Origin: Phycisphaerales bacterium
Lineage (GTDB): Bacteria; Planctomycetota; Phycisphaerae; Phycisphaerales; UBA1924
Assembly (NCBI GenBank): GCA_028279375.1
Contig: JANQNW010000016.1
Coordinates: 62,001 to 126,000, forward strand
Direction of reading: 5' to 3'
DNA: 64,000 nt
Shown piece after piece: positions 18,977 to 27,214 of the stretch. The notes beneath the pieces are model-generated. The model was not told where the DNA came from. It saw only the letters and a program-made list of their open reading frames with translations, and made no database searches. Each line of letters starts with the position of its first letter. The first letter of the stretch is position 1. A program made the position numbers and the translations under genes.

Positions 18977-19201
18977 CGAGGAGAGGCTCCTTTCGCCTGG
19001 GTCATTGATCGCAGGCCCATCGAAGGCCGGCGATGTCGATTTCGGACGTAGGATCGTGGGTTCGGTTCACAGATCGGCGGTCTTCCGGTCGATCTTCATC
19101 GACTATACAGGCGTCTTACAGGGGCGGAAACCACGTCGGACGGCCCTCCGTCGGCGACCAGTCGGCAATCGGGGCGCCCCCGGGCAGTAGAGTCTTGGAT
19201 C

Positions 19202-20095
19202 TTGACCACACAGCGACGCGCCATCACGAACGCCCTGTCCTTCGACATCGAGGACTGGTTCCACATGGTGGGGATCCCCGCGGTGGATGATCCGGGGTCC
19301 TGGCCGGACCAACCGACGCTTGTGGAGGCTCGGACCGACTGGCTTCTTGATCTGCTCGACGAGTTCAACACCAGGTCTACGTGCTTCGTCCTGGGTTGGG
19401 TCGCGGATCGGTACCCGGAGCTCGTCAGGCGAATCGCAGAGCGCGGCCACGAGATCGCGAGCCACGGTTTTTGGCATCAGCGCGTATTCACGCAGAGCAA
19501 GTCGCAGTTCCGGGAGGACATCGAGCGCTCGCTCGATGCGATCCAGGGCGCCTGTCCGGATGTCGTCGTGCGTGGCTACCGAGCGCCGAGCTTCTCGATC
19601 ACACCTGGCGCCGAGTGGGCGTTCGACATTCTCGCCGATCTGGGATTCTCCTACGACTCGAGCCTCTTCCCGGGATCACGCGAGAACGGCGGCTATCCGT
19701 GCTCTGAGGATCCACACGAGGTCGAGGGGCCGGACGGCGGCAAGCTCGCAGAGCTCCCCATGACACTTGGCGTGTTCGGCCCGTTCAAACTCTGCTTCTC
19801 TGGCGGTGGCTACATGCGGCTCTTTCCGCTGTCGATGATTCAGCGTGGATTCAGGCAGCTCAACCGGCGGAATCGAAGCGTTGTCGTGTATCTGCATCCG
19901 CGCGACTTCGCCACGGAATGCCCGCGCGTTTCCATGCCGCCGCACCGACGCTTCAAGTGCTACGTCGGCCTCGCATCGACGGAGCGAAAACTCCGGGCGC
20001 TGCTGGAGACGCATCGATTCGACACCTGCGCAACCGTGCTCTCCGAGCGCGGATTGATCGCCGAAACTCACATGACGCAGGACGCGGTCGCATGA
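19202..20095 (+). CDS. Polysaccharide deacetylase (XrtA/PEP-CTERM-locus type)
   Basis: 297 residues from TTG 19202; no later start keeps the metal-site segment. The NodB-homology motifs are visible: SFDIEDWFH with the catalytic/metal Asp, HEIASHGFWHQ with metal His residues, and RGYRAPSFSI. The block FVLGWVADRYPELVRRIAERG matches the subfamily with a DUF3473-like C-terminus found in exosortase-linked exopolysaccharide loci. No exosortase gene is visible here. It likely removes N-acetyl groups from lipid-linked or polymeric glycan. The next gene starts inside its stop codon. Confidence 0.9.
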   Translation: MTTQRRAITNALSFDIEDWFHMVGIPAVDDPGSWPDQPTLVEARTDWLLDLLDEFNTRSTCFVLGWVADRYPELVRRIAERGHEIASHGFWHQRVFTQSKSQFREDIERSLDAIQGACPDVVVRGYRAPSFSITPGAEWAFDILADLGFSYDSSLFPGSRENGGYPCSEDPHEVEGPDGGKLAELPMTLGVFGPFKLCFSGGGYMRLFPLSMIQRGFRQLNRRNRSVVVYLHPRDFATECPRVSMPPHRRFKCYVGLASTERKLRALLETHRFDTCATVLSERGLIAETHMTQDAVA

Positions 20096-21681
20096 CCCAG
20101 GCCGCCTCCTCACCAGTGCGGTCACCGATGGCGTCGAGCTCGCAGCCGCGTGCGATCGCACCGGTCTCGGTCGTCATTCTCACGCTGAACGAAGAGATGA
20201 ACATCATCGACTGTCTCGAGTCCTGCTCTTGGTCAGATGATGTGCACGTTCTCGATTCCGGGTCCACTGATCGCACGATCGAGCTGGCTGAGGAATACGG
20301 AGCCAAGGCGCACGTGCATCCCTTTGAGTCATTCGGAAAACAGCGCAACTGGGCAATCGACAACATCGAGATGAAGCACGACTGGATCTTCCATCTCGAC
20401 GCCGATGAGCGATTTACGCCCGAGCTCATCAGGGAGATGAAGCGCCTGATTGCGACGAAACCGAAAGAAGCCGGCTTCCACATTCCAAACAAGCTCATGT
20501 TCATGGGCCGCTGGCTGAAGTGGTCCTCGGGGTATCCGACGTACCAGATGCGCTTGTTTCACAGGAAGCGCATGCGCTTTACGGATCACGGTCACGGGCA
20601 GCGCGAGGATACGGAGGGGCGCGTCAGCATCCTCGATGAGCCGTATCTGCATTACGGATTCAGCAAGGGTGTGTACGACTGGATAGAGAAACACAATCGC
20701 TACAGTTCGCTTGAAGCGCTTCAGATCGTCCGCGCTGGACCGACGCGCGTCGGTCTCCGTCAGCTCTTCGGGCCTGATCCAATCAAACGTCGCCGTGCCT
20801 GGAAGGAATATGGTTATCGCATTCCGGGCTGGCCCTGGATTCGGTTCTTCATCACGCTCGTGGCGATGGGCGGCATCTTCGAAGGCCGCGCCGGGTGGAA
20901 CTACGCCAAGCTCATGGCGATGTACGAGCAGATGATGACGATCAAGCTGCGCCTTCTTCGCTCACGAGCGTACGGCGATGACACACTCTTCGAAAAGGAC
21001 ACGGCGCCCGCTCCGGCGGCGACCGGCGCCGCTCCGGCCTCGCCGACGCCATCCAGGCGTCGCGGCCCGACGCCAGAGGCGGATGGCGCATTCTCGAGCC
21101 GATCGCATGAAGAGCTTGCGGACGACGCCGGCTCCGAAGATCGGGGACAACTGACGCCGGAGGCAAGTCCGTGGACGCTCAAGGAGAAGCTGATCCGAGT
21201 CGTGTGGATGCTCGCCGGGCGCCCGCTCTTCCGGTTGTCGTTTCATAACTGGTACGGATTCCGCGCCACGATGCTCCGGATCTTCGGCGCCGAAGTCGGC
21301 GAGAACGTGAGCATCAGGCCAACCGTCAAGATCGAGATCCCCTGGAATCTCGAGATCCGCGATGGGGTCATCGTGGGCGATCACGCCATTCTCTATTCAC
21401 TCGGGAAGATCACGATCGGCGAGCGCACGATCATCAGCCAGTACGCGCATCTCTGCGCCGGGACCCATGACTTCACGTCTCGCGTCTTCCCGCTCATCCG
21501 TGATCCGATCTGGATCGGGCAGGACGTGTGGATCGGCGCGGACGCCTTCGTGGGTCCAAACGTGCGCGTCGGACGGCTTTCGGTGCTCGGCGCGCGTTCA
21601 AGCACGTACAAGGACCTTGAGCCCCAGACGGTCTACGTGGGCAATCCTGCCAAGGCGCTCAAGCGTCGGGAGCTCAAGTGA
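20092..21681 (+). CDS. Fusion: GT2 glycosyltransferase (WaaE/KdtX-like) + WcaF-like hexapeptide acyltransferase
   Basis: 529 residues from ATG 20092, overlapping the deacetylase stop (ATGA). Residues about 20-295 are a GT2 domain with VVILTLNEEMNI, VLDSGSTDRT and the donor motif HLDADERF (about 101-108). A linker rich in Ala, Pro and Ser runs to about 358. Residues about 360-529 are a left-handed beta-helix acyltransferase of the WcaF kind: FHNWYGFRATMLRIFGAEVG, then CAGTHDF with the likely catalytic His (about 459), and GNPAKALKRR at the end. A free copy of the second domain is encoded next. One chain could both add and acylate a sugar. Confidence 0.88.
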   Translation: MTQAASSPVRSPMASSSQPRAIAPVSVVILTLNEEMNIIDCLESCSWSDDVHVLDSGSTDRTIELAEEYGAKAHVHPFESFGKQRNWAIDNIEMKHDWIFHLDADERFTPELIREMKRLIATKPKEAGFHIPNKLMFMGRWLKWSSGYPTYQMRLFHRKRMRFTDHGHGQREDTEGRVSILDEPYLHYGFSKGVYDWIEKHNRYSSLEALQIVRAGPTRVGLRQLFGPDPIKRRRAWKEYGYRIPGWPWIRFFITLVAMGGIFEGRAGWNYAKLMAMYEQMMTIKLRLLRSRAYGDDTLFEKDTAPAPAATGAAPASPTPSRRRGPTPEADGAFSSRSHEELADDAGSEDRGQLTPEASPWTLKEKLIRVVWMLAGRPLFRLSFHNWYGFRATMLRIFGAEVGENVSIRPTVKIEIPWNLEIRDGVIVGDHAILYSLGKITIGERTIISQYAHLCAGTHDFTSRVFPLIRDPIWIGQDVWIGADAFVGPNVRVGRLSVLGARSSTYKDLEPQTVYVGNPAKALKRRELK

Positions 21682-21682
21682 A

Positions 21683-22282
21683 ATGAGCGGGTTCGAGCCC
21701 AACGCGAGCGACCTTCGCACGGATCTGCCGGTCACGAATCCTTCCGGGCGCCTCAAGCTCGAGGATGGCGCCACACAGGCGTCGCGCATGGCCGAGCGCC
21801 TCTGGCGACTCGTCGGACGCCCCGTCTTTCGCATTTCATTTCACAATTGGTATCGCTTCCGGGTGATGTGGCTCAGGCTCTTCGGCGCAGAGGTCGCAGC
21901 GTCGGCGCGTATCCGCCCTACGGCAGTCATCAGCTTCCCATGGCGCTTGAAAGTCGGTGAGCAGACGGCGATCGGAGACGACGCCATTCTCTTCTGCCTC
22001 GGCCACATCGAGATCGGGAGTCGCTGCACCGTGAGTCAGTACGCTCACCTCTGTGCGGGAGGCTATGACTACGCAGACGCCGAGATGCCGTTGATCGCCG
22101 ATCCGATCGAGATCGGGGACGACTGCTGGATCGCCGCGGATGTGTTCGTTGGGCCAGGCGTAAAGATCGGGTCGGACTCCGTCGTGGGTGCGCGCTCAAC
22201 GGTGTTTCACGATCTTCCAGGGCGGAGCATTTGCGCTGGCGAGAACGCGCGCCGATTGGCTGAGCGAGTCGTTGTGGACTAA
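21683..22282 (+). CDS. WcaF-like hexapeptide acyltransferase paralogue, catalytic His replaced
   Basis: 199 residues from ATG 21683, which starts right after the previous stop. It aligns along its length with the C-terminal domain of the preceding fusion protein: GRPVFRISFHNWYRFRVMWL, RIRPTAVISFPW, SQYAHLCAGGYDY, DDCWIAADVFVGPGVKIG. Where the fusion has GTHD with the likely catalytic His, this protein has GGYD, and the usual GNPAK is GENAR. It may be inactive, have another mechanism, or act as a partner subunit in a trimer with the fused copy. Confidence 0.85.
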   Translation: MSGFEPNASDLRTDLPVTNPSGRLKLEDGATQASRMAERLWRLVGRPVFRISFHNWYRFRVMWLRLFGAEVAASARIRPTAVISFPWRLKVGEQTAIGDDAILFCLGHIEIGSRCTVSQYAHLCAGGYDYADAEMPLIADPIEIGDDCWIAADVFVGPGVKIGSDSVVGARSTVFHDLPGRSICAGENARRLAERVVVD

Positions 22283-22302
22283 CTGATGCTGAGACGCTTG
22301 CG

Positions 22303-23298
22303 GTGAAGACGAAGCACGACGACGCGAGGCCGGGGACGCGCGGGATTCGTGCGTTCATCGAGTCATACGGGCGCGCGCATCGACTGCGAAAGCGCCTCGC
22401 GAAGTCCCGGCGGCAGGCGGCCACGCCGATTCCCTCATCTGTCGATGTGCGTGGTGTCCGGCCAGTTTTTCTCATCGGATGCGGTCGCTCGGGAACGACG
22501 CTTCTTGGCGACCTCATCATGGCTCATCCTGAGATGGAGTATCTCCTTGAGCCGTACCACTATTGGGCCGCCATCGACATTCAATCAGACGCGTCGCACA
22601 TTTACCATGATGGACCGGGCAGGTGCATCATGGACGAGCAGTCCGTAGACCACACGTCTGTCGAGAGCTTCAGGCGGATCTTCCTTCCGATCGCAGCGCG
22701 TGCCCAGAAGCGATTCATCGTCGAGAAGACCCCGATCAACACCTATCGCACGCACTGGCTTGATGCGCTGGCGCCCGATGCGCGTTTCATCTGTCTTCTC
22801 CGCGACGGTGTGGATGTCGCACACTCCATTGCGCGACTCGCCGAGCGTCAAGCCGCGAAGATCGCCGGCAAGAGAGACATGAACTTCTGGTGGGGTGTAA
22901 GCGACGCAAAATGGCGCAACATGTCACGTGACGGTGTCGCGGCAGGATGTCTCCCTGATCAAGTCGATCTCCTGCATGGAGACCTCGAGCGTGGCGCCTA
23001 CGAGTGGATTCTGAGTCATCAGGAGCTCGAGAAGCGCCGGTCGCGCATTGAGGATCGCCTCATGACACTCAAGTACGTCGATCTCACCGAGAATCCCGCT
23101 GAATCACTCAGGAAGATGTGCGAGTTCCTCGACGCCCCGGCCCCCGATATGTGGCTTGAGGCCTGCTCAGATCACGTGGAGGCAGGTCGAGGCGCGGGAG
23201 TTCGAACGCTCGAACTTCCAGCGGTTGTCGCTGATGAGTTCAACCGCTGGCAGGAGCGTCTGGGTTTTGAGTACAGGGCCGTCGGTCGGAATCCGTGA
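22303..23298 (+). CDS. Sulfotransferase family protein
   Basis: 331 residues from GTG 22303. The PAPS 5'-phosphosulfate loop is GCGRSGTTLLGDLI and the 3'-phosphate motif is likely LLRDGVDVAHSIARL with conserved Arg and Ser. The long basic N-terminus before the P-loop carries no obvious signal peptide, so the enzyme is probably cytoplasmic and acts on nucleotide- or lipid-linked sugars. It is one of three sulfotransferases in this region; they are too different from each other to be recent duplicates. The following gene starts within its stop codon. Confidence 0.87.
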   Translation: MKTKHDDARPGTRGIRAFIESYGRAHRLRKRLAKSRRQAATPIPSSVDVRGVRPVFLIGCGRSGTTLLGDLIMAHPEMEYLLEPYHYWAAIDIQSDASHIYHDGPGRCIMDEQSVDHTSVESFRRIFLPIAARAQKRFIVEKTPINTYRTHWLDALAPDARFICLLRDGVDVAHSIARLAERQAAKIAGKRDMNFWWGVSDAKWRNMSRDGVAAGCLPDQVDLLHGDLERGAYEWILSHQELEKRRSRIEDRLMTLKYVDLTENPAESLRKMCEFLDAPAPDMWLEACSDHVEAGRGAGVRTLELPAVVADEFNRWQERLGFEYRAVGRNP

Positions 23299-24026
23299 GT
23301 TCCGAGCACGTGAGCGTCAGATTCGATATGCGCATCGTCATACTCGCAGCAGGCATGGGAACAAGACTCGGAGCCGAGTCACCCAAGCCGCTGTCGTTGA
23401 TTGACGATTCACACACACTTCTGGGAAATCAGATCGACCTCTTCTCGCGATTCGTACCTTCGCCTCGAATCCGGATTGTCGCCGGATATCGCGACAACGA
23501 GATCCGCTCCGCATTCCCGGATTGCCATCACATTCACAATCCTGCTTTCGAGCGCTCGAATACGGCGACCAGCCTCCTGCGGGGGATTGAGGATCTCGAT
23601 AACACGGCGCCGCTCCTTTGGGCGAATGCGGATCTCTACTTTGAACTCGAGGCTCTCGAGCGCATGATCGCACTCGGAACCGATCAGGCTGGGGCGCTCG
23701 TCTTGCCCGGACGCATAGACTCGGAGGCGATCAAGTATCGCCTTGGTTCGAGCGGCTGCATCGAGGGGCTCGCGAAGGACCTTTCTGATGCGTGCGGCGA
23801 GGCCGTCGGGCTCATCATGATTCCCGGTGCGAGCGTTCCCGACCTCATCAGGGAGCTCCGGAGGTGCGATGCAGGCGACTTCTTCGAGGCCGCGATCTCG
23901 AACATGATCGATCGTGGCCGCCTTGAGCTTCACGCTGTCACGCCCGGCGACTCCTATTGCCGAGAGGTCGACTTCCCTGAGGATCTTGAAGCCGTGCGCC
24001 ATCACATCGCCCGGGGCGCCTCCTGA
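23295..24026 (+). CDS. Nucleotidyltransferase, LicC/phosphocholine cytidylyltransferase-like
   Basis: About 243 residues from GTG 23295 (overlap with the previous stop); ATG 23328 directly before the fold is a possible later start. The nucleotide-binding signature is MRIVILAAGMGTRLGAESPKPL, then ERSNTATSLLRG, which recalls the N..NxxSL block of LicC-type enzymes, and a metal-site Asp in WANADLYF. It likely makes a CDP- or UDP-activated small alcohol or sugar from its phosphate. The GpsA-like gene 15 bases on suggests a glycerol-phosphate-related substrate, which is inference. Confidence 0.75.
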   Translation: MSSEHVSVRFDMRIVILAAGMGTRLGAESPKPLSLIDDSHTLLGNQIDLFSRFVPSPRIRIVAGYRDNEIRSAFPDCHHIHNPAFERSNTATSLLRGIEDLDNTAPLLWANADLYFELEALERMIALGTDQAGALVLPGRIDSEAIKYRLGSSGCIEGLAKDLSDACGEAVGLIMIPGASVPDLIRELRRCDAGDFFEAAISNMIDRGRLELHAVTPGDSYCREVDFPEDLEAVRHHIARGAS

Positions 24027-24041
24027 TACAGTGACTAGTCC

Positions 24042-25088
24042 ATGAGCATGAATGTCGGCATCTACGGCGTCGGCCACTTCGGCTACGCCATCCTTCACAA
24101 TCTCGCGACCAATGCGAAGGGCAGATTCTCGATCAGGGCGTATGACCGGGAAGAGCGCGTGCGCGCAGCACTGCGTCAGGAACGACGTCATCCCATCCAT
24201 GAAGCGATGTGCCCGCTCCCCGCGGATGTTTCCGTCGTGGACTCGCCCGACGGTCTGGCGCCCGATCTCGACGCGCTGATCCTCGCCGTCACCTCAGATT
24301 CGACGCGAGACGTCGTCAGTGCGATCGGGAACATGCGCTGGGAGCGCTCGCTGCTGATTGTGAACACAGCGAAGGCGCTGGATTTTCAGACTGGCCATCT
24401 GCTCGGTTCACTGATCGCTGAGATTCTCGATGCGTCGGGTCTCAATTACATCTACGCCGCGCTCGCCGGGGGAACGATCGCAGCCGATCTGCTCCGGCAG
24501 GATCCGCTTGGTGTCTCCATCGGCTGCGATGATGAGGCTGGACTGCGGCGGGCCTGCGAGATCTTCTCCTCGAGCTCAATGCGCGTGGATCCGCGATCGG
24601 ATGTCGTCGGCGTTGAATGTGCGGGCGCCTTCAAGAATGTCATCTCAATCTGTGCCGGGATGGTCCATGGGCTGGGATTCTCATATGGCGCCGAGACGCA
24701 CCTCATCTCGCGGATGGCGGCGGAGGTCGAGGACTTCAGTGTCAAACGCATGGGCGCGAGTCGATCGACCTTCTCCATGGAGAGTCAATGTTGGGGCAAC
24801 GACCTCTGGATGAGCTGCACCGGCAAGACGCGAAATCGGGCCTTCGGCAAGCTCCTGGGACGTGGCCTGTCGATGGAGACGGCGATTACGGAGATGTCGG
24901 CGCGTCACAAGACGGTTGAGGGCGTCCAGACGATTCGCGCGATGTCCACGCTGCTCGGCGACTATCCCGATGACCTTCCGCTCTTCCGGGTCGCGGAGTC
25001 GATCCTCCTGGGAGGGGCGCCGCCGCGTCTTCTGATCGACGCTCTGATGCGCGACGTGAGCGAATGCGACTCCAGCCGACCTGCCTGA
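24042..25088 (+). CDS. NAD-dependent glycerol-3-phosphate dehydrogenase family (GpsA-like)
   Basis: 348 residues. The N-terminal Rossmann motif is VGIYGVGHFGYAI, and the middle has LLIVNTAKALDF in place of the usual S.AKG and ALAGGTIAADL in place of the family's LSGPSFA. The C-terminal half carries AGAFKNVISICAGMVHGLGF, with the catalytic Lys of the family's GALKNV block. These changes suggest a divergent paralogue rather than the housekeeping enzyme. It follows a LicC-like nucleotidyltransferase and may supply or consume its phosphate substrate. Confidence 0.82.
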   Translation: MSMNVGIYGVGHFGYAILHNLATNAKGRFSIRAYDREERVRAALRQERRHPIHEAMCPLPADVSVVDSPDGLAPDLDALILAVTSDSTRDVVSAIGNMRWERSLLIVNTAKALDFQTGHLLGSLIAEILDASGLNYIYAALAGGTIAADLLRQDPLGVSIGCDDEAGLRRACEIFSSSSMRVDPRSDVVGVECAGAFKNVISICAGMVHGLGFSYGAETHLISRMAAEVEDFSVKRMGASRSTFSMESQCWGNDLWMSCTGKTRNRAFGKLLGRGLSMETAITEMSARHKTVEGVQTIRAMSTLLGDYPDDLPLFRVAESILLGGAPPRLLIDALMRDVSECDSSRPA

Positions 25089-25155
25089 GCAGCCGATTGT
25101 CGAGGGACACCGCAGGACCGACCGTGCTCGATCGAGACACTGACAACGAGAGCCC

Positions 25156-26340
25156 ATGAGAATCGCCCAGGTCATCCAGAGCGTCGACGCGCAGCAGGGG
25201 GGCACCTCTGCGGCTTTCGTCGAGGTGCTTGAGGCCCTGCGAACGCAGCGAGAGCGACTCAACGTCACCGCGTTCGCACCGTCGCCTCCGGAGGATGATC
25301 CGGTGCGCGATCGAATCGAGGATTCCCGAAGCGTGAACTGGTGTCTGACTGGGCCCGCGGGGGGATTCCGAGCCGGCGCGCTCGCGAAGGTCGTCGAGGA
25401 GGCAATCAGCGACCGAGCGATCGAACTCGTCCAGATCCACGGCGTCTGGTCAAGCGATCTGGTCTCGATCGCCAAGTCCTGCGTCGCTCGCGGCGTGCCT
25501 TACCTCTGGACGCCGCACGGCATGCTGATGGACTACGCGTACAGCCACAAGCGTTTGAAAAAGGCGCTCTTTATGCGTCTCGGGTTGGCGAATGCGCTCC
25601 GCAATGCCGCAGGGCTCGTCTTCGCTTGTTCAGGTGAGCGAGAGATCAGCGTGCTGCCTCGAGGCGTCGATCGAGCTCGCGGAGTCGTCGTTGGCCTCCC
25701 GGTCGATCTCTCGCGCGCGACGGGGGATCTTGGAGCCTTGCGCGACGCCGGACGAACTCGATTCGGAGTCAACGACGATGAGCGCTGCATTGTCTTCATA
25801 GGCAGACTCCATCCGGTCAAGCGCCTTGAACTCACGATCGAGGCGCTGCGACTCGCCTGTAACGAGATCCCGACTATCCGGCTGATCCTCTTGGGCGATG
25901 GCGATTCCGAGTACGTGGAGGGTCTGAGAGTCTGCGCACGGAGGGCGGGTGTCGAGGATCGAGTGGTGTTCGCCGGATGGGTGTCTGGTGACGAGAAATG
26001 GGAGGGTCTCGCCGCCGGCGACGCGCTCGTGATCAACTCCAAGCATGAGAACTTCGGCTACGCGATCATCGAGGCGCTGGGTGTCGGGACACCGGTGCTG
26101 ATGACGGAGCATCTCTCGATGGCGCCGGATGTGCGTCAGGAAGACGCCGGGGCGATCGTCGCTAACAATGCGAAATCGCTCGGAGAAGGCATGATCAGGA
26201 TTCTCTCGAGCAACGAGTCTCTGCAGATGGCCGAGCGCGGACGCACCTGGGTCGTGAGTTCATTCTCTCGAGAGGCAGTCGGGAAGCAGCTCGCGAGCGT
26301 GTATGAAACCACAGTTCGAGGGGACTCCGGTGGCGCCTGA
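25156..26340 (+). CDS. Glycosyltransferase family 4
   Basis: 394 residues. N-terminal MRIAQVIQSVDAQQGGTS matches the acceptor domain of GT4 enzymes; VPYLWTPHGMLMDYAYSHKR is typical of the subgroup with a PHGM segment. The C-terminal domain has FIGRLHPVKRLELTIEA and NSKHENFGYAIIEALGVGTPVL with the Glu-x7-Glu donor motif. The retaining enzyme should use a nucleotide sugar. The next gene, a sulfotransferase, begins within its last codons. Confidence 0.92.
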   Translation: MRIAQVIQSVDAQQGGTSAAFVEVLEALRTQRERLNVTAFAPSPPEDDPVRDRIEDSRSVNWCLTGPAGGFRAGALAKVVEEAISDRAIELVQIHGVWSSDLVSIAKSCVARGVPYLWTPHGMLMDYAYSHKRLKKALFMRLGLANALRNAAGLVFACSGEREISVLPRGVDRARGVVVGLPVDLSRATGDLGALRDAGRTRFGVNDDERCIVFIGRLHPVKRLELTIEALRLACNEIPTIRLILLGDGDSEYVEGLRVCARRAGVEDRVVFAGWVSGDEKWEGLAAGDALVINSKHENFGYAIIEALGVGTPVLMTEHLSMAPDVRQEDAGAIVANNAKSLGEGMIRILSSNESLQMAERGRTWVVSSFSREAVGKQLASVYETTVRGDSGGA

Positions 26341-27214
26341 TCCTCGGGACATCATGCGTAGGGTCTCGCACCGCATCACAAAGCAGGTTGCGGAGCGCTA
26401 TGGCGACTCCATCCCTTTCTTTTACGTGTCGGAGTATCCGAAGTCGGGCGGCAGTTGGCTCGGCAAGATGCTCGCCGACTGCCTGCAGGCGGCGTATCCA
26501 CAGCATTCGCTCTTCCCCATCGGCATGCGCGCCGTGTTGCACAATCACTGGCTTTGCAATTCGAAGCTGAGTCGTGTCGCGTACGTCTATCGCGATGGGC
26601 GAGACATCATGGTCTCGTACTACTTCTATCGCATGCGAAACATCCGACGGAAGTTCTCTCCGATCGACACGGAGCTCGGCAGGGTCTACGAGCGTCTCTT
26701 CGGCGCCGGCTATGACCCGGATGACGCCGTGGGCAATCTCCCACGATTCATCGAGCATGAGTTCAGGAATCCGCGCCAGACGCCTGTGACGTGGCCGCAG
26801 CACATCAACTCATGGTTCGAGCGGCGGCAGGATCCGGATGTCGCCTTCGTTTCCTATGAACAGCTTCTCGACGACTGCACCGGCGCCGTCAGCCGAGTGC
26901 TCGAGACCATCTCTGATGCGCCAGTTGATCCATGGCGGATTGATCTCGCCGTAGACAAGTACTCGATGGTTCGTCAGACGGGCCGCGCTCCGGGAGAAGA
27001 AATTCGCGGGACGTTTATTCGCAAGGGCGTCGCCGGCGATTGGAAGAACCACTTCTCGCCGGAAGCCGCGCAGATCTTCGATGATCTCGCAGGAGATACG
27101 CTCGTGGCCCTTGGTTACGAGCCTGATCGGTCATGGGTCGGCCGGGTCGAAAAGCCGAACGCTGTGACTCAATCTAGCGCGCCTCTCCCCGAATGGCGCG
27201 TTGATAAACGCTGA
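26330..27214 (+). CDS. Sulfotransferase domain protein
   Basis: About 294 residues from GTG 26330, preferred because GAGGGG lies six bases upstream; ATG 26303 in the same frame is the alternative and would overlap the GT4 gene by 38 bases. The PAPS loop is EYPKSGGSWLGKML and the 3'-phosphate site VYRDGRDIMVSYYF with the Arg and Ser of cytosolic-type sulfotransferases; EIRGTFIRKGVAGDWKNHF matches the RKGxxGDWKN block that closes PAPS binding. This is the most classical sulfotransferase of the three. Its 3' end overlaps the convergent GT4 gene by 41 bases. Confidence 0.92.
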   Translation: MAPDPRDIMRRVSHRITKQVAERYGDSIPFFYVSEYPKSGGSWLGKMLADCLQAAYPQHSLFPIGMRAVLHNHWLCNSKLSRVAYVYRDGRDIMVSYYFYRMRNIRRKFSPIDTELGRVYERLFGAGYDPDDAVGNLPRFIEHEFRNPRQTPVTWPQHINSWFERRQDPDVAFVSYEQLLDDCTGAVSRVLETISDAPVDPWRIDLAVDKYSMVRQTGRAPGEEIRGTFIRKGVAGDWKNHFSPEAAQIFDDLAGDTLVALGYEPDRSWVGRVEKPNAVTQSSAPLPEWRVDKR

